DNA of 20,414 nt from the IMG/VR virus record IMGVR_UViG_3300031951_001496, positions 1 to 20,414 of that record; one strand, given 5' to 3'. This document shows, in pieces, positions 1 to 5,793 of the stretch. Both the position numbers and the translations under genes were made by a program. Origin of the DNA: a virus. Below the pieces are notes generated by a model that did not search any database, was not told where the DNA came from, and saw only the letters and a list, made by a program, of their open reading frames with translations. Every line of letters begins with the position of its first letter. Positions within the stretch are counted from its first letter, which is position 1.

Positions 1-100
1 CACTGGGATTCACAACTGCCCACGCCACAACAACGCCGTGAGAACCAGCGGATGCAGGAGACATCGCTGCCGAGTCATGCGGTTTCGTTTCGTCACTCAT
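1..100 (-). CDS. Unknown phage protein, N-terminal fragment (cut by window edge)
   Basis: Only the first 33 or so codons lie in the window and no stop is reached. I chose the ATG at 100-98 because AGGAG precedes it by six bases. An in-frame ATG at 130-128 overlaps the stop of the upstream 76-residue gene (TGATG) and would add ten residues (MENAQDQEHR). The visible protein is polar at first (MSDETKPHDS) and then becomes Ala/Val rich (GVVVAWAVVNPS). I do not recognise it. It is the last visible gene of the leftward early operon. Its 5' end lies in an 88-bp sequence that recurs, decayed, at 377-463. Confidence 0.55.
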   Translation of the reverse strand, partial: MSDETKPHDSAAMSPASAGSHGVVVAWAVVNPS

Positions 101-127
101 GCGATGCTCCTGATCCTGCGCGTTCTC
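40..127. repeat. Imperfect direct repeat, copy 1 (partner at 377-463)
   Basis: Read on the minus strand, this 88-bp stretch starts GAGAACGCGCAGGATCAG and ends TGCATCCGCTGGTTCTC. The 87-bp copy at 377-463 starts CAGAACACGCAGGATCAG and has the same last 17 bases. Both ends match closely and the middle is diverged, including one single-base length difference. Copy 1 carries the start region of the truncated gene at the left edge. Confidence 0.75.
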
Positions 128-129
128 CA

Positions 130-360
130 TCACTTCGCCGCGTTCGACCGCTCCCACTCGTCCCTCGGAACCAGAACCCACTCCTTCGTCTCCAACTCGC
201 CAGCCAGCCTTTCCAGTTGGTCGCCAGTGACGTACTGCTCCGTAACGATTGCAACCACGCTGTTCAGTTCCATGCTAAGACGCAACGAACGAACGTACTT
301 GAGCCCCAGCGCGTCAACGATCCTTCCAACTGCGTTGCCTTGTGATGTTGCTATCGCCAT
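130..360 (-). CDS. Small hypothetical protein, 76 aa
   Basis: The start is the ATG at 360-358, with AGGAG eight bases upstream, so it is well supported. The protein opens with MAIATSQGNAVGRIVDALGL and continues with a mix of helix-forming and hydrophobic segments (SVVAIVTEQYVTGDQLERLAGELE). It ends in a charged, Trp-containing tail (KEWVLVPRDEWERSNAAK). No enzyme motif, signal peptide or convincing membrane helix is visible. Its stop overlaps the first possible start of the next gene (TGATG at 132-128), so it belongs to the same leftward early operon. Upstream, 361-467 is non-coding and holds the second copy of the 88-bp repeat. I do not recognise the family. Confidence 0.6.
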   Translation of the reverse strand: MAIATSQGNAVGRIVDALGLKYVRSLRLSMELNSVVAIVTEQYVTGDQLERLAGELETKEWVLVPRDEWERSNAAK

Positions 361-376
361 TAAGAAATCTCCTATG

Positions 377-463
377 GAGAACCAGCGGATGCAGCGGACT
401 CGCGATTCCGTCTGCGGGTGTAGTTTCGTCAGCGGTCGCGAGCCGCTGATCCTGCGTGTTCTG
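377..463. repeat. Imperfect direct repeat, copy 2, apparently non-coding
   Basis: This 87-bp copy of the 40-127 sequence lies in the gap between the 92-aa and 76-aa genes. In one minus-strand frame it still reads QDQ....ADET.P.D..ASP, similar to the start of the left-edge gene. It has lost both the ATG and the AGGAG box present in copy 1. It looks like a decayed duplication of the 5' end of that gene. Confidence 0.7.
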
Positions 464-467
464 CGTC

Positions 468-746
468 CTACGCCAGCCGATCCAGCAGCGAGCGAAGTGT
501 GGCGGCTGTCTTCGCTGCTTCCGGCACGGATTCGGCGTAGCGGTCGGCAGCGTCTGCAACAGCAGACCGCTCAGCGTCTGTGAGCGTGGCAACGTCGCCG
601 CTGCGGATCACGTTGTCGGTGAACCGCAATCGATGCCGCAGTCGCTCAATCTCGCTCGCCGCCTCGTCCATGATGTCGCTGGCTGGCACCGCTTTGATGT
701 CGTGGCACCACGCTCGTAGCTGTTCCACGATGTCACGCCTTGTCAT
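468..746 (-). CDS. Hypothetical helical protein, 92 aa
   Basis: I chose the ATG at 746-744, with GAGAGGGG six bases upstream. The longer frame continuing to 1103 lies antiparallel in codon phase to the HTH gene and is not supported. The protein begins MTRRDIVEQLRAWCHDIKAV and is mostly amphipathic helix (ASEIERLRHRL, ADAADRYAESVPEAAKTAATLRSLLDRL). Its start resembles that of the 95-aa protein at 2329-2616 (MTTHEIVEYLRGLAE), and both carry the same class of short helical repeats, so the two may be distant paralogues. It overlaps the end of the HTH gene by 14 bases. No catalytic motif is visible and the function is unknown. Confidence 0.65.
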   Translation of the reverse strand: MTRRDIVEQLRAWCHDIKAVPASDIMDEAASEIERLRHRLRFTDNVIRSGDVATLTDAERSAVADAADRYAESVPEAAKTAATLRSLLDRLA

Positions 747-1119
747 GGTGCGCCCCTCTCGGCGTATTTGCTCCTCGCCGCCACGCAGCGGCCTTGCTGC
801 GGGCGCACTCCGCTGGCTCACTGCGTCGCTCAAGATAGTGCCGCTCGCGCACCACCTTGGCTCGCTCCTCAACCCACGGCGACAGTGCCAGCCCTGCCAG
901 CGACGCTGCGTCATCCTCTGGCGTCGGGGCCGGTGCGTCGCAGTGCGACGGGTGGAGACGCTTCGGCAGCTTGTACCGCTGAGCCCACTTGCTGATCGTG
1001 CTGTTGGTGACGCCAAACCGCTCAGCCATCTCGGGGATCGTGGCACCTGCTGCCCACAGTTGGAACAGCAGGGCCACGTCCGCACGGCGGTGAGTTTTGG
1101 CAACTTCGCTCGCCCTCAT
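733..1119 (-). CDS. Helix-turn-helix protein, 128 aa
   Basis: Residues about 14-52 form a resolvase/Tc-type helix-turn-helix: VALLFQLWAAGATIPEMAER, then FGVTNSTISKWAQRYKLP. The pattern of an initial helix, GxTxxEMAxxFGV and SxxxISKW is typical of small phage HTH proteins and of terminase-small-subunit-like DNA binders. Residues about 77-128 are rich in Arg, Ala and Glu (SPWVEERAKVVRERHYLERR), with no catalytic signature. The start codon overlaps the sliding clamp stop in an ATGA, so translation is probably coupled. It could be an operon regulator or a DNA packaging/replication accessory. The position inside the replication operon favours the former, but this is inference. Confidence 0.75.
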   Translation of the reverse strand: MRASEVAKTHRRADVALLFQLWAAGATIPEMAERFGVTNSTISKWAQRYKLPKRLHPSHCDAPAPTPEDDAASLAGLALSPWVEERAKVVRERHYLERRSEPAECARSKAAAWRRGANTPRGAHHDKA

Positions 1120-2222
1120 GCGTCCTCCGCCAATGGCATGATCACGCCACGGTACTCGCCGCAGACGAGCGTGACGGCACCGCCAGGCCCAGTGGTGTGC
1201 ACGAGCACGTTGGGCTCTTCGTCAGCCGGCAAGCCCGTCAGGTAGTCCCTGACGAAGTGCGGGTCCATCTTCACGCGGCACGCCGTCCCGGACTCGACGA
1301 GCTCGCACCGCACCTTGCTCTCGCCGTACTCGCTCGACTTCGCCGACAGCGTCAGCGACGAGCCGAAGTCGTACAGCACGCCCTTGCTCTGCTCGCTGGC
1401 CACGACGGCCGCCGCCCTGGTCGCCGCCAGCAGCTCGCCACGATCGACGGCGTGCGGCTCATTGGCGGGCTCAGGGAACACGTCACGCCACTTTGGAAAG
1501 CGGCCGTCCACGAGCCGGGCCGTCAGCACGCCACCGTCAAAACTGAAGACCACGTCGCTGGCCGTCGCCTCAATCTGCACGCTGCCTTCGCTCCGCTCAC
1601 TCAGCGTTGCTGCGAAGAGAGCGGCCACCACGGGCACGAGCGTAAGTGAACTGTCTGTGTCCTGGTCGTTTGACGTAGCAACAGCAGACAGCCGCCTCCC
1701 GTCCGTGCCAACAAACGTCGGATCCTCTCCACGCACAACCTCGATTAGCACTGCGCCCAGTGCGTACCTGCTCGACTCGCGGTCACAGGCGTATGCCACG
1801 GATCGCACGGCACGCACGAACTGATCCGCCGGCAGCCGGCAGACCGGCTTGGCGTCCGTAGACTCCCACGTCGGGAACTCAGCAACGTCTTCGCACGGCA
1901 GCGTCCACGAGCCACGCCCGCACTTCACCTTGACGCTGGCGCCGCTCGGCGTGAGCGTCACCGTGTCATCGTGCTTGCACGCCCGCAGAATCGCCAGCAG
2001 CCGATCCGCCGGCAGCAGAAACGGCTCGCAGTGCTCGCCAATCTCGCGGTCAATGCGGATCTCCAGATTGGTGCCCGTGATGAGCCCGGCGCCGATGCGG
2101 ACGTTGCCGAGAATCGGCTTCGGCCCACGGCTGCTCACCACCCTCGTCACGTCCATCATCGCCGCCAGCAGTTCGCCGGCAGCCATGCTCAAGCCCGTCC
2201 GCTCCTTCGTTGCCACATTCAT
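1116..2222 (-). CDS. dnaN: DNA polymerase III beta subunit (sliding clamp), phage-encoded
   Basis: The product is the ring-shaped processivity clamp that tethers DNA polymerase to DNA. At 368 residues it matches the usual bacterial length of about 366-370 and covers three clamp domains. Recognisable family patterns are RYALGAVLIEV (about 152-162) followed by FVGTDGRRLSAV (170-181), DGRFPKWRDVFP (239-250), and a C-terminal GVIMPL (359-364) where host clamps have VVMPM. The start ATG overlaps the stop of the 37-aa membrane peptide (ATGA). Sequence outside these motifs is divergent, so this is a phage version and not a recent copy of a host gene. It probably replaces or supplements the host clamp during phage replication. 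The clamp identity is secure; why the phage needs its own is inferred. Confidence 0.93.
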   Translation of the reverse strand: MNVATKERTGLSMAAGELLAAMMDVTRVVSSRGPKPILGNVRIGAGLITGTNLEIRIDREIGEHCEPFLLPADRLLAILRACKHDDTVTLTPSGASVKVKCGRGSWTLPCEDVAEFPTWESTDAKPVCRLPADQFVRAVRSVAYACDRESSRYALGAVLIEVVRGEDPTFVGTDGRRLSAVATSNDQDTDSSLTLVPVVAALFAATLSERSEGSVQIEATASDVVFSFDGGVLTARLVDGRFPKWRDVFPEPANEPHAVDRGELLAATRAAAVVASEQSKGVLYDFGSSLTLSAKSSEYGESKVRCELVESGTACRVKMDPHFVRDYLTGLPADEEPNVLVHTTGPGGAVTLVCGEYRGVIMPLAEDA

Positions 2223-2332
2223 CGTTGCGTCTCCTTACGCTTCATCGTCGCGCCGACGAGGAGGCCGAGCCCAAACGTAAGGGCCAGCAGAATCTCCCCG
2301 GCAGCCACCATCACCAAGTCTCGAATGCTCAT
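2219..2332 (-). CDS. Single-pass membrane peptide, 37 aa
   Basis: This small open frame reads MSIRDLVMVAAGEILLALTF, then GLGLLVGATMKRKETQR. It is tied to both neighbours by 4-base ATGA overlaps: its start overlaps the stop of the 95-aa gene and its stop overlaps the start of the clamp gene. That exact fit is strong evidence that it is translated. Residues about 7-29 form one hydrophobic segment followed by a positively charged tail (KRKETQR), predicting a single membrane helix with the basic end in the cytoplasm. No family is recognised. Its role in a replication operon is unknown. Possibilities are membrane anchoring of a partner protein or simply a coupling peptide for clamp translation. 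Confidence 0.72.
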   Translation of the reverse strand: MSIRDLVMVAAGEILLALTFGLGLLVGATMKRKETQR

Positions 2333-2616
2333 AGTGCAGCCCCCGGATCGTCATCGTCGGGCTCGAGCAGCGGCCACGTCTTCGGTGACAAAGCCGCCTC
2401 AAACTGCTCGAACCAGCACGCCTGACGCACAAGCCGCTCTCGCAGCTGCTGGCACTCGGCGTCGGCCTTGAGCAACGAGTCGCACGCCTCCAGCAGCACC
2501 GTGGCCTGCATCGTGAGCCGAGCCCGGCTGACACGGCCGGTGTCATCGGCTGCGGCAACGGTGGTTGTCGCCTCGGCCAGGCCACGCAGGTACTCGACGA
2601 TTTCGTGCGTAGTCAT
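2329..2616 (-). CDS. Hypothetical helical protein, 95 aa
   Basis: The start ATG at 2616 overlaps the stop of the LexA-like HTH gene, and its stop overlaps the start of the 37-aa membrane gene; both overlaps are ATGA. The protein is largely helical (MTTHEIVEYLRGLAEATTTV near the start, then LLEACDSLLKADAECQQLRE in the middle) and ends in an acidic tail (LLEPDDDDPGAAL). The middle portion could form a short coiled coil. Its N-terminus resembles the 92-aa protein at 468-746 (MTRRDIVEQLRAWC). No catalytic or metal-binding motif is seen. The acidic tail beside DNA-binding neighbours might mediate protein contacts, but I cannot assign a function. Confidence 0.7.
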   Translation of the reverse strand: MTTHEIVEYLRGLAEATTTVAAADDTGRVSRARLTMQATVLLEACDSLLKADAECQQLRERLVRQACWFEQFEAALSPKTWPLLEPDDDDPGAAL

Positions 2617-2834
2617 GCGATCACCTCAATGTTACGGCTGCGGCCTGGGATGCGACGCACGAAGCCCTTTCGCTCTAACGCTTTCAGGTGCACGGTTACG
2701 GCGTGCGGCGAACGAAAGTTGAAGTGCCTTGCAATCTCCCGACTCGTCGGAGAAGCGGCCTGCGTGTTGGCCTTGATGAACTCAAGCACGGCGGCCTGCT
2801 TGGATGTCAGATGTGGTGTCTGCGTCTCGGTCAT
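2613..2834 (-). CDS. LexA-type winged-helix DNA-binding protein without peptidase domain, 73 aa
   Basis: The protein matches the N-terminal DNA-binding domain of LexA. LTSKQAAVLEFIKANTQAAS (about 9-28) is followed by PTSREIARHFNFRSPHAVTV (29-48) and HLKALERKGFVRR (49-61). In LexA this domain binds SOS boxes and is followed by a self-cleaving serine peptidase. Here the protein stops right after the wing (RSRNIEVIA), so it cannot self-cleave. It is joined by ATGA overlaps to the initiator-like gene upstream and the 95-aa gene downstream. It could compete with or mimic host LexA, or regulate phage promoters; which of these applies is inference. The domain assignment is confident. Confidence 0.85.
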   Translation of the reverse strand: MTETQTPHLTSKQAAVLEFIKANTQAASPTSREIARHFNFRSPHAVTVHLKALERKGFVRRIPGRSRNIEVIA

Positions 2835-3652
2835 GTGCCCTCCTTGGCGGCTGCAAGTTTTCTACGTGTGCGGTCAAACGCTTCGGCTACGTCGCCGGTA
2901 AATGCTCGTGGCGGTGCAGGTGCGTCCGCGAAGTCACGGCCAGATTGCTTGCCGGGCGCATCGTCAAACGAGCCAGCCAGAACCTTGTCCACGAAGCCGG
3001 GCGAGAACAGCTGCAGCATCGTGGCCGGCGTCTTGAAGAACCGGCACTTTGGCAGACGCTCAATGGCAGCCAGGGCATCGCGGCACCAGTCTGGATCGTC
3101 CGCCAGGTGGGCGTTCTGCTTTGGCGGGCGTTCCAGTTTCCATGGCTTTAGCCCACTGGCTTCCCATGCTTTCTGGATTTCCTGCCAAGTCACTCGCGTG
3201 GATGAGGATGAATTTCTCTTCTCTTCTCCTCTTAATTCTGGGGCGCACGAGCGCCCAGGGTCCGACGCATCAGCGCCCTCACCCTGGGCGCATGAGCGCC
3301 GCACCTCCCTGTCCTTGGCATGACGGACGGCAGCCTGCACCCGAGCCTTGGCCGAAGAAGAGAACCGACGCTCCCATCCTGGGATCGCCACAGTTCCCGT
3401 AGCCTCGTCCACATCGAGCCAGCCGACACGCTGGACGCCCGCCCAGAACGTGTCACTGCCACCAATCAGCCGGGCAAGACGCCGCACTGTCATGCGGGCC
3501 GTGCCATCCTCAGAGTTCATTGCGGCCCACAGCCACAGTTGCACAACGCGGCCAATCACCGCGTCTTGCGGCTCGCCTGTCTCGTCCACGAGCTCAAGCA
3601 CTTCGGGCTTCGTGGCGAGGTTGCAGTCAATGGGAATCCATTCACCGGCCAT
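2831..3652 (-). CDS. Replication initiator/helicase-loader-like protein, 273 aa
   Basis: I chose the ATG at 3652-3650, with AAGGAG seven bases upstream; the frame extends to 3826 but that part overlaps the ParB gene. The N-terminal 110 residues look like the winged-helix start of phage replisome organisers: MAGEWIPIDCNLATKPEVLE is followed by a helix with WLWAAMNSEDG and VRRLARLIGG. A low-complexity charged and Ser-rich linker follows (about 110-155). The C-terminal part carries TWQEIQKAWEASGL and later FFKTPATMLQLFSPGFVDKV, a pattern common at the end of phage DnaD/O-like proteins. It probably binds the origin or loads helicase. It lies between the ParB-like and LexA-like genes. The class is inferred from architecture; no Walker motif is present, so it is not itself a helicase. 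Confidence 0.68.
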   Translation of the reverse strand: MAGEWIPIDCNLATKPEVLELVDETGEPQDAVIGRVVQLWLWAAMNSEDGTARMTVRRLARLIGGSDTFWAGVQRVGWLDVDEATGTVAIPGWERRFSSSAKARVQAAVRHAKDREVRRSCAQGEGADASDPGRSCAPELRGEEKRNSSSSTRVTWQEIQKAWEASGLKPWKLERPPKQNAHLADDPDWCRDALAAIERLPKCRFFKTPATMLQLFSPGFVDKVLAGSFDDAPGKQSGRDFADAPAPPRAFTGDVAEAFDRTRRKLAAAKEGT

Positions 3653-3663
3653 GCACAGTCTCC

Positions 3664-4563
3664 TTACTTGACCGATACGGAGTTGGCTTCGGCCGCTAGG
3701 CAGTCGCCGTGGCACCGCTGCGGATAGCAGTGGCACACGAGAACCTTTCCGGTGAGCTCGCCGGCGTCTATGCGTTCCGTAATGGAAGGCTTTCGGACGA
3801 TGTAGTGCCTCTCGTACGAGTCGCACACGGCGTCCCTGTCGCCGTCTTCTTCAAGAATGAACGGGTTTCCGTAACGGGTGCCCCGGTCAATCCTGACGGC
3901 AAGCCCTTGACGCTCAGCCCAGCAAATGAGGTTCTTGTCGGCCGCTGCGTTGGCTACTACGGTGATTCCGTCCTTCACCTGGGCCTGTCGGTCGCGCTCG
4001 TCTTGCCGCCAATCGTCTGTCGGCTTCTTCGCCACCTCACGCTTGGCATCCTGTAGCGTGATCTTTCCAGCCTTCAGTCGCTCAAACACCTCTGGAGCTT
4101 CGGTCTTTACCTTCTTGGCGTCGGAGACGTAGCGGTCATTTACGCCGACTGACTTGGCAGCTTCCTCGCGGGCCTTTGCCTTTTCAATAGGTGGAAGTTT
4201 TTCCACCTTCTGAGCCTGTGGCTGGTTGCGCTTCGCCTGCTCTGCCTGCCTGCGCTTTGCGTCAGCCGCGAAGTGCGGCTCGAGCTCGGCGGCCACGGCC
4301 GCGAGCGAGCCCTTGTTCATGTGCCGACGCCGATCATTCAGCGACACGGCGAACGCGGTAGGCTCGTCGCCTGTGTATTCCTTGGTCTTCGGTTCGACGC
4401 CTGCGATCTTGCAGGCGGCCCACCGATTGCGGCCGTCAAGAATCTTGCCCTCGTACAGCCACACTGGCACCAGCTGGCCATTCTTCTGAATGTCTTCCGC
4501 TAGTTCGTGGAGTTTGGCCTCGTCCATCATTGGCCATACGTCAGCAATAGGATGATTCTTCAT
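3664..4563 (-). CDS. ParB-like N-terminal domain fused to DUF4326, 299 aa
   Basis: Residues 1-80 resemble the ParB/sulfiredoxin-type fold: NHPIADVWPMMDEAKLHELA, then DIQKNGQLVPVWLYEGKILD, then GRNRWAACKIAGVEP in the box-II-like position. Residues about 130-178 form a KorB/ParB-type HTH (KSVGVNDRYVSDAKKVKTEA, then LKAGKITLQDAKREV). Residues about 200-295 match DUF4326: RYGNPF at 230-235 and VCHCYPQRCHGDCLA at 276-290, with three conserved Cys and two His. DUF4326 has no established biochemical role that I can name. The stop TAA abuts the AAGGAG of the next gene. The start overlaps the stop of the HNH reading frame (ATGA). A role in recognising or processing DNA is inferred from the ParB and HTH parts. 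Confidence 0.85.
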   Translation of the reverse strand: MKNHPIADVWPMMDEAKLHELAEDIQKNGQLVPVWLYEGKILDGRNRWAACKIAGVEPKTKEYTGDEPTAFAVSLNDRRRHMNKGSLAAVAAELEPHFAADAKRRQAEQAKRNQPQAQKVEKLPPIEKAKAREEAAKSVGVNDRYVSDAKKVKTEAPEVFERLKAGKITLQDAKREVAKKPTDDWRQDERDRQAQVKDGITVVANAAADKNLICWAERQGLAVRIDRGTRYGNPFILEEDGDRDAVCDSYERHYIVRKPSITERIDAGELTGKVLVCHCYPQRCHGDCLAAEANSVSVK

Positions 4564-4898
4564 CTGCGGTGAATCCTTTCATGACAGGGTCGGCAAACAA
4601 GCAGGTAGTCAGAGTCCTCGTACTCCCAAGGCTCCAGATCGGCGTCGTATCTCAAGTGGTGAACAACAGTTGCTGCCCCGTTGAGGCGACACGCCTCGCA
4701 CGCAGTTCCTCGAGCGGCAAATAAGGCCAGCCGCCTGGCTTGCCATCGGCGATCGAGCAGCCTTCGAGCGTAGGTTGCGCGGTCGTTTTTTTTAGACGGT
4801 GGACGTGAACTACTACCCAAGTCGTGCGGTGCTGGCTCGTATTTCCAACCAACAGCCACTTGGTGTAGTCGATGTCCTCGATGCGCATGTTGGCCCAC
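4560..4898 (-). CDS. HNH endonuclease domain, probably made by -1 frameshift from the upstream gene
   Basis: The convincing part is the last 75 codons, downstream of 4787. ARRLLDRRWQARRLALFAAR is followed by two CxxC pairs (CEAC, CRPC) enclosing VVHHLRYD, WEYEDSDYLLV and a final HERIH. This is the HNH nuclease fold with a structural zinc. The first 37 codons, from a GTG at 4898, overlap the upstream gene, have no ribosome binding site and do not resemble the family, so they are probably not translated in this frame. No ATG lies between them and the domain; one TTG exists without a good RBS. A -1 slip on the A8 run at 4793-4786 would attach the domain to the upstream protein as a 300-residue fusion. 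Confidence 0.7.
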   Translation of the reverse strand: MGQHAHRGHRLHQVAVGWKYEPAPHDLGSSSRPPSKKNDRATYARRLLDRRWQARRLALFAARGTACEACRLNGAATVVHHLRYDADLEPWEYEDSDYLLVCRPCHERIHRR

Positions 4899-5461
4899 AA
4901 CTGAGATGCTTTTGACGGCTCATTTCTCAACCATTCGTATGCGCCGTGCTCGCACAGTTGATGCTCGTGTTTCTTGCCAGCCTCGCTCCTCCACCAGATG
5001 TACGGCTTCTGCGGAGTCTCGCACTGGGCCATTACCCAATCTGGAGACTCCTTGAAGTCTCTGACTTCCATGCCGTATCCGATTCCAGTAGCAGACTGTC
5101 GAATGATCGCAATACTGCGACGCATGCGATTCAAATAATCGATTGGATCCTCGTTACCGCAACTCAAAGCGCAGGCGTCAAGAATCAGACGCTTCTCGCT
5201 TGATGACTCAACCTTGCCAACAACGTCAACTTCGTCGAGCCTCAGACTCTCCTCCCTGCTGTCCTTACTTGTGAAGTGTGCCGCACACGACACGCGATCC
5301 CACACGCTCACTTTCGCCATCATTGGTCCGAAGTCTGCGTAGATCCTGCACAGTCCGTGATCGTCTGCGAGAACGATTGCGCACTGGACAGCGCGTCCGT
5401 CCTTGCTCCTGTTTGGAGCACCAACACCCAGCACAACACCTGTGATCACGTCGCTCTTCAT
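4652..5461 (-). CDS. Unknown early protein, 269 aa in zero frame (300 aa if frameshifted)
   Basis: I chose the ATG at 5461, five bases after GGAGG; the TTG at 5473 lies inside that box. The start overlaps the stop of the winged-helix gene (ATGA). Residues 1-90 are rich in beta-type sequence (VITGVVLGVGAPNRSKDGRA, CRIYADFGPMMAKVSVWDRV) and might form an OB-like barrel. Residues about 170-225 (CEHGAYEWLRNEPSKASQLW, then KWLLVGNTSQHRTTWVVVHV) look like a conserved domain that I cannot name. After residue 225 (HRLKK) the zero frame continues for 44 residues, overlapping the HNH frame, with sequence that looks unselected. This suggests the functional product may continue in the -1 frame. Five Cys and several His are scattered without a clear metal motif. 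Confidence 0.72.
   Translation of the reverse strand: MKSDVITGVVLGVGAPNRSKDGRAVQCAIVLADDHGLCRIYADFGPMMAKVSVWDRVSCAAHFTSKDSREESLRLDEVDVVGKVESSSEKRLILDACALSCGNEDPIDYLNRMRRSIAIIRQSATGIGYGMEVRDFKESPDWVMAQCETPQKPYIWWRSEAGKKHEHQLCEHGAYEWLRNEPSKASQLWANMRIEDIDYTKWLLVGNTSQHRTTWVVVHVHRLKKTTAQPTLEGCSIADGKPGGWPYLPLEELRARRVASTGQQLLFTT
4787..4793 (-). other. Candidate -1 ribosomal frameshift heptamer A_AAA_AAA
   Basis: On the coding strand the zero frame reads CTA AAA AAA ACG. Seven consecutive A in X_XXY_YYZ phase allow both lysine tRNAs to re-pair after a one-base backward slip. Reading then continues AAC GAC CGC, exactly the frame of the HNH domain. The run is 8 A in total (4793-4786). A GAGGCG-TGT-CGCCTC hairpin and a GCCAG-GCGG-CTGGC hairpin lie further downstream, but neither sits at the usual 5-9 base spacing. 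Confidence 0.55.
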
Positions 5462-5793
5462 GATTTCCTCCAAATCACCGCCATCCGTCCGCTGCTCGTC
5501 CGCCTGGTCCCGTCCTGCACGACGAGCCCTCGCCGTGCCAACTCGATCCGCCGTGGCCGCTCGGTGCTCGGATTCATGCCAAGCCCCGTGGCAATCTCCT
5601 CGTCAGTGCTCGGCCCGTGCTCTTCGAGGTACGCCAGCACGCGCCGCTGCATGGCGTTGAGCGTGTTGCCGTCGAGCGAGTCGGCCGCAGCGGCAGACGT
5701 GATCGAGCCGTGGACGCTGGGGGCACGGGCCGCGAACAGCGGCAGATCAGCCATCCCGCGGCCGATGTCGATGGCGGGGTTGAAGTCGGTCAT
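5458..5793 (-). CDS. Winged-helix DNA-binding protein, 111 aa
   Basis: The start is the ATG at 5793-5791, five bases after GAGGAGG; the frame runs further upstream but overlaps the HNH gene. Residues 1-40 are Ala/Ser rich and contain ADLPLFAARAP. Residues about 44-110 form a winged helix: LNAMQRRVLAYLEEHGPSTD, then EEIATGLGMNPSTERPRRIE and LARRGLVVQDGTRRTSSGR. The last part is the wing, followed by AVIWRK. This pattern of a MarR/LexA-like HTH with an RPRRIEL recognition helix is common in phage early operons. It overlaps the upstream HNH gene and the downstream gene by ATGA each. DNA binding is well supported; its target is unknown. Confidence 0.8.
   Translation of the reverse strand: MTDFNPAIDIGRGMADLPLFAARAPSVHGSITSAAAADSLDGNTLNAMQRRVLAYLEEHGPSTDEEIATGLGMNPSTERPRRIELARRGLVVQDGTRRTSSGRMAVIWRKS

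Noticed and set aside
361-467. Small gene in the gap between the 92-aa and 76-aa genes
   Set aside because: The frame resembling the left-edge gene has no ATG, GTG or TTG with an RBS, so it is described as a decayed repeat.
747-1103. Upstream extension of the 92-aa gene to 1103
   Set aside because: The extension overlaps the HTH gene in another frame and shows random composition; the ATG at 746 has a proper RBS.
2235-2585. 116-codon minus-strand frame overlapping the 95-aa and 37-aa genes
   Set aside because: It is Arg/Pro/Ser-rich and lacks an RBS, while the two other frames form exact ATGA overlaps with their neighbours.
5462-5473. TTG start four codons upstream of the 269-aa gene
   Set aside because: The TTG lies within the GGAGG box that serves the ATG at 5461, and that ATG overlaps the previous stop as ATGA.
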